Of a stretch of DNA of 64,000 nucleotides, positions 56,101 through 63,854 are shown piece after piece. A model generated the notes under the pieces. It saw only the letters and a list, made by a program, of their open reading frames with translations. It searched no databases and was not told the origin of the DNA. The stretch is from contig NZ_AWSQ01000004.1 of the NCBI RefSeq assembly GCF_000498575.2, forward strand, positions 655,621-719,620, written 5' to 3'. The stretch's first letter is position 1; every line of letters starts with the position of its first letter. A program made the position numbers and the translations under genes. Source of the stretch: Pseudomonas taeanensis MS-3. GTDB taxonomy: Bacteria > Pseudomonadota > Gammaproteobacteria > Pseudomonadales > Pseudomonadaceae.

Positions 56101-58943
56101 CGCTCTCGGAAAAATATGCCGGCTGGCAGGAGTGCAATAGGCCAATTGACGACAGCACTATTCGTGCCCTGGTGCGCAACACCGAGCAGCCGGTACTACT
56201 CGGCCAGGCAGAGCTGGAAAGTCACTCTCATTGGCGCGAACAGGCCGAGCTAAACGTCAACCTCCCGCCTATGCGCGGCTGGCTGGCCGTACCTATGAAG
56301 GACTATGCCGGTAACAACCTGGGGCTGCTGCAACTGTCTGAAAAAAACACCGGCGAGTTTGATCAGGATGACCTGGCCATCACCCAGCAGTTTGCCCAGA
56401 TGGCCGTGGCGGTGCTCGAAAATAACCGGCTGATGCGCACGGTGATAACGGGCGAACAGCGCTTGAAGACACAGCTGGACTTCACCTCGGCGATCACCAA
56501 CAGCATCGCCGAGGGGTTGCTGGCAATTGACGGCGAGGGTCACCTGAACTTCATCAACCCAGCCGCCGCCGCACTGCTCGGCCAACCTGTCAGTACGCTG
56601 CTCGGCCAGCCACTGGTCCAGCACTTGCCACTTCCGCTCGAACAGACACAGGGCAGAGGCAGCCATCACGGCGAGCTGAGACTGCCACAAGGCGCACAAA
56701 GCGAGCGCTATATTGCCTATGACAGCGCGCCCCTGCTCGACGACGATGGGCCACAAGGTTGGGTGGTAGCGTTTCGCGACATCACCGCACACAAGGAGGC
56801 GGACAAGCAGCTACGCCTGCTCCAGCGTAGCCTGGAGGCCAGCTTCAACGGTGCCTTGATCTGCGATGCACAGGCCGATGACATGCCGATCATCTACGTA
56901 AATCCGGCATTCGAGCGCATCACCGGCTACAGCGCCGCAGAGGCACTGGGACGTAACTGCCGCTTCCTGCAGGGCGAAGCACGCGAGCAGCCGGGGATCG
57001 GAGAAATCCATCGTGGCCTCGCCCTGCAACAAGACGTGCATGTGGTGCTGCGCAATTTCCGCAAGGACGGCACGCCATTCTGGAATGCTCTGTACATCGC
57101 TCCGGTACCTAATGAACTCGGCGAAGTTACCCACTTTATTGGTGTGCAGAACGATATTTCCGAGCAGAAACGCTTCGAGTCCGAACTGGCCTACAACGCT
57201 AGCCATGATGTACTCACCGGTCTACCCAACCGCTCACTGCTGGAAGACCGCCTGAGCCAAGGCTGTCGGATCAGCAATCGCTACAAACGTAACCTGGCGG
57301 TGATGTTCATCGACCTGGATGGTTTCAAACCGATCAATGACACCCTGGGTCACATCGTCGGCGACCAGATACTGGTCGAAGTGGCGCGACGCCTGAACCT
57401 GCAGATCCGTCCCGGTGACACGGTTGCGCGGCTGGGCGGCGACGAGTTCATTGTCATCCTGCCGGACCTGGCCCGCGAAGAAGATGTCTTGCTGGTGGCC
57501 GACCGGATAGTCGAGAGCCTCGCCCGCCCGTACCAGCTCACGCACGTCGAGCAGCACATCACCGCGAGCATCGGCATCACCCTGAGCGATGGCAACATCG
57601 AGCAGCCGATGCAACTGATTCAACAGGCCGACCTGGCGATGTACAAGGCCAAGCAGCAAGGCCGTAACAACTATCAGTGGTACACCGAAGATCTCAACCA
57701 GAAGGTCAGCGAGCGCGTTACCTTGCGCAATGAGTTGCAGAAGGCAATCGAAACCGAGGCCTTTCAGCTGTATTACCAACCGCAGATCGACGGACGTAGT
57801 GGCCGCGTCGTGGGTTACGAGGCCCTACTGCGCTGGCACCATGCCGAACGCGGCTTCATTCCACCGGCGCAATTTATTCCGGTGGCCGAAGATACCGGGC
57901 AGATCATTCCGCTCAGCGAGTGGGTACTGAACACCGCCTGCCGCGCAGCCCGTTCGCTCGCCGATCAGGGATTCAACGGCGCAGTGATGGCGGTGAATGT
58001 CTCGCCCGTACAGTTCCAGCGGGCCAACTTCGTTGAACAGGTGCGCAGCACACTGGAGCAGACGCTGTTGCCAGCCGAGTTGCTGGAGCTGGAAATCACC
58101 GAAACCGTACTGCTGGATAACGCAGAAAAAGCCATCTGCACTCTGCATGCGCTGAAGGAGCTCGGCGTACGTATTTCCATTGATGACTTCGGCACTGGTT
58201 TCTCCAGTCTGAATTACCTCAAGCGCCTGCCGATCGATAAGGTCAAGATCGATCGCTCCTTTGTCCAGGAGGTCATCAGCGACCGCCACGACTCCGCAAT
58301 CACCCAGGGCATCATCTCCATGGCCCACCACCTGAAGCTCAAGGTACTGGCCGAAGGCGTGGAGACCGAGCCACAACTCGCCTTCCTGAAAAAAAGCCGC
58401 TGTGACGAGTTCCAGGGCTACTACTTTGCCAAACCCATGCCGCTGCCCCAGCTGGAGGGTTTCCTGCACCAGCAGCATGAGGAGCTCAACGCGCAACAGC
58501 AGAGCCGCACGCCGGACAGCCACGCGCAAACCCTGCTGTTACTCGATGACGAAGAAAACATTCTGCGGGCCTTGACCCGCGTGCTGCGGCGCGATGGCTA
58601 CCAAATCATCACTGCCAGCCGCGCTCAAGATGCCTTCGCTCTGCTGGCCAAACACGATGTGCAGGTCATTCTCTCGGATCAGCGGATGCCTGAGATGAAC
58701 GGCACCGAGTTCTTCAGCCGGGTGAAGAGCCTCCACCCCGAGACCATCCGCATCGTACTGTCCGGCTACACCGACCTTAAATCGGTGACCGACGCAATCA
58801 ACCAGGGCGCGATCTACAAGTTCCTCACCAAGCCCTGGGACGACGAACACCTGCGCACCAGCATCGCTCAAGCCTTCCAGCATCACAGCCTGGCTATGGA
58901 GAAAGACGGCAACGCCCGGCCCGCGGATGAAGAACAGACTTAG
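53196..58943 (+). CDS. Membrane multi-sensor diguanylate cyclase/phosphodiesterase with LOV domain and receiver
   Basis: A 1915-residue protein. Order read by motif: about seven N-terminal helices (13-222), an extracytoplasmic region (223-445), a further helix (447-467), PAS (about 498-610), GAF (618-772), PAS (783-895), GAF (914-1080), PAS (1093-1201), LOV (1205-1325), GGDEF (1335-1495), EAL (1508-1763), receiver (1778-1899). LOV has the photoactive Cys1255 in GRNCRFLQ, plus FWN and HFIGVQ flavin contacts. The cyclase is canonical (GGDEF 1414-1418, RxxD inhibitory site intact) and the phosphodiesterase has EAL at 1542 and DDFGTGFSSL. Receiver Asp1828 is in LSDQRMP. Lies 48 bp after the receiver gene, so it probably belongs to the same operon and may be phosphorylated by its kinase. 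Confidence 0.88.
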   Translation: MDIKTRHLSYQAFLHVQGFAMLGMGSISLCGYLLAETPNAFSLVLLPDSALAVLLLGLGLLGCANRRNQLCQLFAGLVLGIGLYSLSHNLLLTDSQQGRSLISGFLRIRSPTALLFCLLALGLLSSQLGTWGKRLSVGLGLMVIGLAGLSQLAPTVTALSAWRLGFNHDVNNLANLFSLSMGLALFCLNGLPAEREHLLDRRTLLAGALGTLLTCSSWYLLGLQNIEASQRHSTLLLSELSGAIERTFSAHLLSIQRMAERWRMDGRLPSPAKWQQESSGYLRDFPDITLTALLDEQLRPQRLFSRNLAETDWLQHLLSQPRQRDWLRRAAPAWQSRLSPALNLDARHNSLIAIPLNLPANPGWTLVASLNLTRILKDVLGAQPQGFSMRLYENQQLLFDSAPQQPMASLNQVGQQLLHTPGSKTWRLVSYQNLDAATQASSLLPSLVMLFGLTFSFFIMLSQRLGRLAIEHSRHLHLVNRALEASLHHQDNLQALNQRIMDFSMDLLCSIDENGHFTQVSPSSVSVLGYPPDELIGRPYLSFVVPEDRQTTQATVQAMMAGEEHQDFRNSYQRKDGSIVQLLWSGGWSENDRTLFAVAHDITRLVQNEAYAEDQRDILGMISTDQPLADTLKVICQVTEVQLPGTYCSVLLMDKEQQHLLLGAAPNLPHSYSQALHGMKVGAAASACSTAVQRRQLVISNDIDGDPLWQDYRALALGHGLQACWSIPLISHQGDVLGTFAIYHHEPKQPDDEQLQLIGTAGQLAAIAIERQHDRLRLQVSEQRYRSLFTFNPDPVFSFDLDGQIESLNQAGCQLCGYSEQELLGQPMSLLLHNDELEEFRNHLKAAREGGTQRYAIRCKHRDGHLLELDLTTLPIITNEQIVGVFSIAKDISERNRMTRALREALQHSERQAELLRGMTDTAVNINSLVDSQPLLDYLSERLRLLIGSHQASVSLLWGTDSQIIHALSLSEKYAGWQECNRPIDDSTIRALVRNTEQPVLLGQAELESHSHWREQAELNVNLPPMRGWLAVPMKDYAGNNLGLLQLSEKNTGEFDQDDLAITQQFAQMAVAVLENNRLMRTVITGEQRLKTQLDFTSAITNSIAEGLLAIDGEGHLNFINPAAAALLGQPVSTLLGQPLVQHLPLPLEQTQGRGSHHGELRLPQGAQSERYIAYDSAPLLDDDGPQGWVVAFRDITAHKEADKQLRLLQRSLEASFNGALICDAQADDMPIIYVNPAFERITGYSAAEALGRNCRFLQGEAREQPGIGEIHRGLALQQDVHVVLRNFRKDGTPFWNALYIAPVPNELGEVTHFIGVQNDISEQKRFESELAYNASHDVLTGLPNRSLLEDRLSQGCRISNRYKRNLAVMFIDLDGFKPINDTLGHIVGDQILVEVARRLNLQIRPGDTVARLGGDEFIVILPDLAREEDVLLVADRIVESLARPYQLTHVEQHITASIGITLSDGNIEQPMQLIQQADLAMYKAKQQGRNNYQWYTEDLNQKVSERVTLRNELQKAIETEAFQLYYQPQIDGRSGRVVGYEALLRWHHAERGFIPPAQFIPVAEDTGQIIPLSEWVLNTACRAARSLADQGFNGAVMAVNVSPVQFQRANFVEQVRSTLEQTLLPAELLELEITETVLLDNAEKAICTLHALKELGVRISIDDFGTGFSSLNYLKRLPIDKVKIDRSFVQEVISDRHDSAITQGIISMAHHLKLKVLAEGVETEPQLAFLKKSRCDEFQGYYFAKPMPLPQLEGFLHQQHEELNAQQQSRTPDSHAQTLLLLDDEENILRALTRVLRRDGYQIITASRAQDAFALLAKHDVQVILSDQRMPEMNGTEFFSRVKSLHPETIRIVLSGYTDLKSVTDAINQGAIYKFLTKPWDDEHLRTSIAQAFQHHSLAMEKDGNARPADEEQT

Positions 58944-59040
58944 GGGCCTGCCGGTGAGGGTCTGGCAAAGACAATATCGCACCGCCCTATTCAGCTCTGC
59001 CGAACGGCCATCGGCTACCGCGCGGTTTACCTCACCGCGG

Positions 59041-60414
59041 TTAGCGCGGCAGATCCTCAAGAGTCAGATCCAGACTCAGACGCGCCTTGCTCAGCAGTTC
59101 GTCGATCTGCGCCTCAGTGATCACCAGCGGTGGGGCGATGATCATGGTGTCGTCTGCGGCGCGCATAATCAGGCCATTGTTGAAGCTATGGTCATGACAG
59201 AGTTTGCCGGCACCCAACGCACTCGGGTAACGCGTACGACTGCGTTTGTCCTTGACCAGTTCGATGGCGCCGAGCATGCCCAGGCCGCGCACCTCACCCA
59301 CCAACGGATGGTCGGCCAGCTCGCGCAGGCGTCTCTGCAGATAAGGCCCAGTCTGATCACGCACCCGCTCGATGATGCCCTCCTCTTTGAGAATGCGCAG
59401 GTTCGCCAGCCCCACGGCGGCGGCCACCGGATGACCGGAATAGGTGAAGCCGTGATTGAAGTCACCGCCCTGGCTGATCACCTCGAACAGTTTATCGCTA
59501 ACGATCAAACCACCCATGGGCACGTAACCGGAGGTCAGCCCCTTGGCGATGGTCATCAGATCAGGCGCAATGCCGTAGTAGTCACTGCCGAACCACTCGC
59601 CGGTGCGACCGAAGCCGCAGATCACTTCATCGGCGATGAACAGGATGTCGTACCTGGAGAGGATCTCGCGGATACGCGGCCAGTAGCTGTCCGGCGGAAT
59701 GATCACCCCGCCGGCGCCCTGGATCGGCTCGGCGATAAAGGCCGCGACGTTGTCCTCGCCCACTTCGAGAATTTTCTTTTCCAGCTGGTCGGCAGCCCAG
59801 ATACCGAACGCCTCGGGGCTCATGTCGCCGCCCTCGCCGAACCAGTACGGCTGGGGGATGTGTACGATGCCCGGAATCGGCAGGTCGCCCTGCTCGTGCA
59901 TCTCCTTCATGCCGCCCAGGCTGGCGCTGCCCATGGTGGAGCCGTGATACGCGTTGTGGCGGCTGATGACGACTTTCTTGTGCGGCTGGCCCTTGGTTGT
60001 CCAGTAGTGGCGAACCATGCGCAACACGGTGTCATTGCCTTCCGAGCCGGAGCCGGTGAAGAACACATGGTTCATGCCCGGCGGGGCGATCTCGGCAATC
60101 GCCTTGGCCAGTTCCAGAGCCGCTGGTGTGGCGGTCTGGAAGAAGGTGCTGGAGAACGCCAGCTCGCGCATCTGCCGGCTGGCCGCCTCGACCAGCTCTT
60201 CGCGACCGTAGCCGACGGCCACGCACCACAGACCGGCCATGCCGTCGAGTATCTTGTGCCCTTCGCTGTCCCACAGGTACACACCTTCGGCTTTGGTGAT
60301 AATTCGCGGCCCGTTCTCCGCCAGCTGTTTGTAGTCACTAAAGGGGGCGAGATGATGCTCGCGACTCATGGCCTGCCATTCACGGGTCTTGTTGTTAAGT
60401 ACGGCATTACTCAT
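59041..60414 (-). CDS. Putrescine/polyamine-pyruvate aminotransferase (SpuC-like)
   Basis: A 457-residue class III PLP transaminase. The PLP lysine is in TIAKGLTSGYVPMG; GSGSEGNDTVLRM binds the phosphate and FIADEVICGFGRTG holds the conserved Asp. The opening (SREHHLAPFSDYKQL) is typical of SpuC, which converts putrescine to 4-aminobutyraldehyde with pyruvate as acceptor. A perfect GGAGG precedes the ATG at 60414. It is the last gene of a minus-strand operon with a glutamine synthetase-like gene 37 bp upstream. Substrate is inferred from neighbours; related enzymes accept beta-alanine or other amines. Confidence 0.87.
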   Translation of the reverse strand: MSNAVLNNKTREWQAMSREHHLAPFSDYKQLAENGPRIITKAEGVYLWDSEGHKILDGMAGLWCVAVGYGREELVEAASRQMRELAFSSTFFQTATPAALELAKAIAEIAPPGMNHVFFTGSGSEGNDTVLRMVRHYWTTKGQPHKKVVISRHNAYHGSTMGSASLGGMKEMHEQGDLPIPGIVHIPQPYWFGEGGDMSPEAFGIWAADQLEKKILEVGEDNVAAFIAEPIQGAGGVIIPPDSYWPRIREILSRYDILFIADEVICGFGRTGEWFGSDYYGIAPDLMTIAKGLTSGYVPMGGLIVSDKLFEVISQGGDFNHGFTYSGHPVAAAVGLANLRILKEEGIIERVRDQTGPYLQRRLRELADHPLVGEVRGLGMLGAIELVKDKRSRTRYPSALGAGKLCHDHSFNNGLIMRAADDTMIIAPPLVITEAQIDELLSKARLSLDLTLEDLPR

Positions 60415-60451
60415 CTCGCCTCCTTGTGAGGAAAATCGATGGACAGCTAGC

Positions 60452-61798
60452 TCAGAGATACCAGCGGTATTCGCGCGGGCTGATGGCGTGCATGAAGGCC
60501 TGGTGATCTTGTCGTTTGTTCTCACAATAGACCATGACGAACTCCGCCCCCAGACCCTGGCTGACCACCGGGTGGTCGGCCATCTGGCGCACAGCCTCCA
60601 GCATATCCTTGGGAAAGTCGATACCGCTGTTGCGGTCCTCATTTAACGGCGCAATCGGCTCGCCCCCCGCTTGCAGACCGTACTCAAGACTGCACAACAA
60701 GGCTGCCAGCACCAGATAGGGGTTGGCGTCGGCACCTGGTAGACGAAACTCGATGCGCAGGTTGTCCACGTCCGACTCCGGGATGCGCACGCTGGCGTCA
60801 CGGTCTTCATAGCCCCAACTGGCGCGGCTGGCCGAGTTGACCATGGCACCGAAGCGACGATAGGCGTTGTGATTCGGCGCATAGATGGGCATCAGGTGCG
60901 GTAACAGCTCCAGGCAGCCGGCCACGGCATGCCGTAGGGGGCGCTGCTCATCCTGCGCCAGCAAGTTGCGTCCTGCTGGATCGTACAGGCTGATGTGTAC
61001 GTGCATGCCGCTGCCAGGATATTGCAGATAAGGTTTGGCCATGAAGCTGGCACGTTGGCCATGCTTGAGCGCTACGCCGCGCGTGCTGCGACAGAACAGT
61101 GCCGACCAATCGGCGGCCTGCATCGGGTCTTCACAGTGACCGAAGTTGATCTCGAACTGTCCGGGGCCTAACTCGGCGGTGATCACCGTGGCGTCTATGC
61201 CCTGCAGCCGAGCCGTTTCAACCATATCGTCCAGCATCGGGGCGAAGCGCGACAGGCGCTCAATATGCATATTGGGCTGGTCGTCGAGATCGCCACTCAG
61301 CTCATCACGCGGAAACTGCGGCAGTCCTTTTTCCAGCGCCTTATCGAACAAATAGAACTCCAGCTCGAAGGCCACCACCGGACAAATACCCTTTTCGCGC
61401 AGGCGCTTGACCACCCGTGCCAGCACTTCGCGCGGATCGAATTCGATTGGCGCCTCGGTACCGTCGGAACTGATCAGCATCTGTCCCAGCGGCTGCGCTT
61501 CCCAGGTCACCGGCTTCAAGGTGCCGGGAATCAGTCGACGTGGCGCATCCGGGTCGCCATCGTGAAAACAGTACTCGCCGATTTCGTAGAGGCCACCCTG
61601 GGCGCCGAGCAGCACACAGTTTTGCGGCAGTTTAAGAGCGCTGCCGGCGGCGACCTTTTCCAGCATCTCCACCGGGTAGCGCTTGCCGTAGAAGTGCCCC
61701 GGAATGTCCAGACAGATCAAGTCAACGAAACGTACCTCGGGATGGTTCTTGCGAAAGGCGCGAACCTCAGCCAGCACGTCGGGAAAGACGGCGTTCAT
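60452..61798 (-). CDS. Gamma-glutamylputrescine synthetase (glutamine synthetase family)
   Basis: A 448-residue member of the PuuA/SpuI branch of glutamine synthetases, which attach glutamate to putrescine or other amines with ATP. Motifs: FELEFYLFD and ELGPGQFEINFGHCEDPM in the N-terminal half, the ATP/ammonia site GSGMHVHISLYD, and NPYLVLAALLCSLEYGL. Similar in length to P. aeruginosa SpuI. I start at the ATG at 61798; an upstream frame to 61939 would overlap the regulator gene. Follows the regulator by 32 bp. Confidence 0.87.
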   Translation of the reverse strand: MNAVFPDVLAEVRAFRKNHPEVRFVDLICLDIPGHFYGKRYPVEMLEKVAAGSALKLPQNCVLLGAQGGLYEIGEYCFHDGDPDAPRRLIPGTLKPVTWEAQPLGQMLISSDGTEAPIEFDPREVLARVVKRLREKGICPVVAFELEFYLFDKALEKGLPQFPRDELSGDLDDQPNMHIERLSRFAPMLDDMVETARLQGIDATVITAELGPGQFEINFGHCEDPMQAADWSALFCRSTRGVALKHGQRASFMAKPYLQYPGSGMHVHISLYDPAGRNLLAQDEQRPLRHAVAGCLELLPHLMPIYAPNHNAYRRFGAMVNSASRASWGYEDRDASVRIPESDVDNLRIEFRLPGADANPYLVLAALLCSLEYGLQAGGEPIAPLNEDRNSGIDFPKDMLEAVRQMADHPVVSQGLGAEFVMVYCENKRQDHQAFMHAISPREYRWYL

Positions 61799-61830
61799 GA
61801 ATAGTTTCCTTGCAGGAATGGATAGGTTGA

Positions 61831-62394
61831 TCAGGTGTAAACCCAGAGCACGCGGGTAGGTTTGTCGCTCTGATTGGCGTAGCGACATTGGGCATAGCTG
61901 GGCACCTGGAAGGCATCGCCCACGCGCAAGGTCGCGCACTCCTCATCCGCGCCGACCCAGAGGGTCAACTCCCCCTCCAGGACATAGCCGCCCTGCTGCG
62001 AACGGTCACTCATCTGCCGCTCGCCACTGCTGGCACCTGGTTCGAGCAGGCTTTCGAGCATGGAAAAGGCGGCCGACATTTTCGGCGAGGCGAGAATGTC
62101 GGTAATGCCGTTGGCGAAGTACAGGGTGCGCCGCTCCTCGGGGCGAGTGACCCAGGGCAGCGCCTTGGGTTTTGGCAGGCTGTAAAAATAGGTGGTGGGT
62201 ACATCCAGCGCCTCACTGATGGCGGTGAGGTCGGCCACGGTGGGCCACGACAAGCCACGCTCGACCTGTGACAAGAAGCCCACCGAGCGCCCGATACGTT
62301 CGGCCAGATCGCGGAGGGTCATTTTCTTATGCTTGCGCAGGTCATGAATGAGGATCGCCAGCGCCGCTATTTCTTCTTGCTTATCCATGGTCAT
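61831..62394 (-). CDS. XRE-family transcription regulator with C-terminal cupin
   Basis: A 187-residue DNA-binding protein. Residues about 10-65 form an XRE helix-turn-helix (MTLRDLAERIGRSVGFLSQVERG); residues about 110-185 form a cupin ligand pocket (GGYVLEGELTLWVG). The layout is that of PuuR/PauR-type repressors that sense putrescine-related compounds; it resembles PA0535, which lies beside pauB1. It sits between the oxidase and synthetase genes, so it is likely to control its own operon, possibly through the CATG array at 63698-63749. Confidence 0.85.
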   Translation of the reverse strand: MTMDKQEEIAALAILIHDLRKHKKMTLRDLAERIGRSVGFLSQVERGLSWPTVADLTAISEALDVPTTYFYSLPKPKALPWVTRPEERRTLYFANGITDILASPKMSAAFSMLESLLEPGASSGERQMSDRSQQGGYVLEGELTLWVGADEECATLRVGDAFQVPSYAQCRYANQSDKPTRVLWVYT

Positions 62395-62402
62395 TGCCCT
62401 TG

Positions 62403-63692
62403 TCAGATGAAGTCACGCAGCCGGTACCAGGCCTTGCCCAGCGCTTCCAGTGGAGCGGCCAAGCGCTCGCCCCCCGGGAACACTGGATTGCGCAGACTTT
62501 GATAAAGCTTGAGGTCGTCGTCGTTCCCCAGAATCGCATCGGCCACCGCCCGTGCGCCGGCCAAGGTCGGCAGCACGCCGTGCCCGGAGTAACCCTGTAG
62601 CCAGTAGCGATCGGCGTCGCAGCCGATATCCGGGGTACGCTGCAGACTGATGTCGAGGTGCCCGCCCCAGGCGAACTCCAACTCGACCCCGGACAACTGC
62701 GGGAACACCCGTTCGAGGAAGGGCCGGGTAGCGGCAGCCATATCCTTGGGTAAACCGCCCAGATAGCTGCAACCGCCGCCAAACAACAGGCGGTTGTCCG
62801 GAGTCCGGCGAAAGTAGTCGAGCACGAACTGGTTATCGGTCACGCAGACATTGCGCGGCAGCAGCGCCTCGGCCTGCTGAACCCCCAAAGGCGCAGTGGC
62901 GACCTGATAGTTGCCCACCGGCAAGATACGCCGCGCCAGGTCTCGGTCCAGTCGGTCGATATAAGCGTTACAGGCCAGCACCAATACCTCTGCCTGTACG
63001 CTACCGCTGCCGGTTTCTACCCGGTAGCCAGCGTCATTCTGTTCATAACGCAGCGCCCGGCTCTGCTCATGGATAGACCCGCCCGCGCGCTCAATGGCCT
63101 CGGCTAGACCCAGGGCCAGTTTCAACGGGTTGAGGTGGCCACCCAAAGGATCGAAAAGTCCAGCCTGATAACGCTCGCTGGCCACCCACTCGGGTAGCTC
63201 CTGGCGGGGCACGAAACGCAACTGGTCATGCCCCCACTTATGACCGGCCTCCTTCTGCCATTCATGTAGAAGTGCCACCCGGCGCGGCATCACCGAGGTC
63301 CATAAATGACCCGGTCGATAATCGCAATCGAAGCCATGCCGCTCAGGCAGAGCGCGTATCTCATCGGCGGCCCAGCGCATGCTGTCCCATAGCCTGCGCG
63401 CGCGCTCCAGACCCAGTGCTTTCTCGAGAGGTGGCATATCGCACGACCAGCCGAGAATCGCCTGTCCGCCATTCCGCCCGGAGGCCGCCCAGGCAACTCG
63501 ACTGGCCTCGAGCAGGATTACCCGTTTGCCAGCCAACGCCAGACGTAACGCGGTGTGCAGGCCGCTAAAGCCGGCACCAATAACCAGCACTTCGGTGTTC
63601 TGTGCGCCCCGCAACGGTTGGCGTTCGCACAGCAGTTCTCGGCAGCTAGCGGAATAATACGTACGGAGATGCTCAGTTGATTGCTGGAACAT
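62403..63692 (-). CDS. FAD-dependent gamma-glutamylputrescine oxidase (PuuB/PauB-like)
   Basis: A 429-residue DAO-type oxidoreductase. FAD-binding motif VLVIGAGFSGLHTALRLA with LLEASRVAWAASGRNGGQ near the N-terminus, and a second FAD motif near the C-terminus (WLQGYSGHGVLPT). The family oxidises gamma-glutamylputrescine to the aldehyde in polyamine breakdown. First gene of the operon; the regulator gene follows after 8 bp. A TATAAT element lies 38 bp upstream. No obvious ribosome binding site precedes the ATG at 63692. Confidence 0.87.
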   Translation of the reverse strand: MFQQSTEHLRTYYSASCRELLCERQPLRGAQNTEVLVIGAGFSGLHTALRLALAGKRVILLEASRVAWAASGRNGGQAILGWSCDMPPLEKALGLERARRLWDSMRWAADEIRALPERHGFDCDYRPGHLWTSVMPRRVALLHEWQKEAGHKWGHDQLRFVPRQELPEWVASERYQAGLFDPLGGHLNPLKLALGLAEAIERAGGSIHEQSRALRYEQNDAGYRVETGSGSVQAEVLVLACNAYIDRLDRDLARRILPVGNYQVATAPLGVQQAEALLPRNVCVTDNQFVLDYFRRTPDNRLLFGGGCSYLGGLPKDMAAATRPFLERVFPQLSGVELEFAWGGHLDISLQRTPDIGCDADRYWLQGYSGHGVLPTLAGARAVADAILGNDDDLKLYQSLRNPVFPGGERLAAPLEALGKAWYRLRDFI

Positions 63693-63697
63693 AGATA

Positions 63698-63749
63698 CAT
63701 GAACTTATTTATTAATAATTTCATGAAAAATTATATGATTATGTTCATG
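63698..63749 (-). promoter_or_regulatory. Promoter and candidate operator array of the putrescine operon
   Basis: An AT-rich stretch immediately upstream of the oxidase gene holds TATAAT on the minus strand (63730-63735) as likely -10. Three CATG centres occur at 63698, 63722 and 63746, exactly 24 bp apart: CATGAAC, the perfect palindrome TTTCATGAAA (63719-63728), and GTTCATG. The outer two are inverted relative to each other. They flank the -10 and are good candidates for the binding sites of the operon regulator. Confidence 0.6.
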
Positions 63750-63854
63750 CGCGCAAGTCCGATTTCAGCAGACAGTCCGCACGAGCACCTACCATCAGGA
63801 TTCAGGCCTGCGAGTACGCCCCAATGTGTAGCCGCGAAACCATTCGCTCTGCGC

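Noticed and set aside
58927..60429. 500-codon plus-strand frame opposite the aminotransferase gene
   Set aside because: Reads like antisense translation; the minus-strand gene has all PLP motifs and a perfect ribosome binding site.
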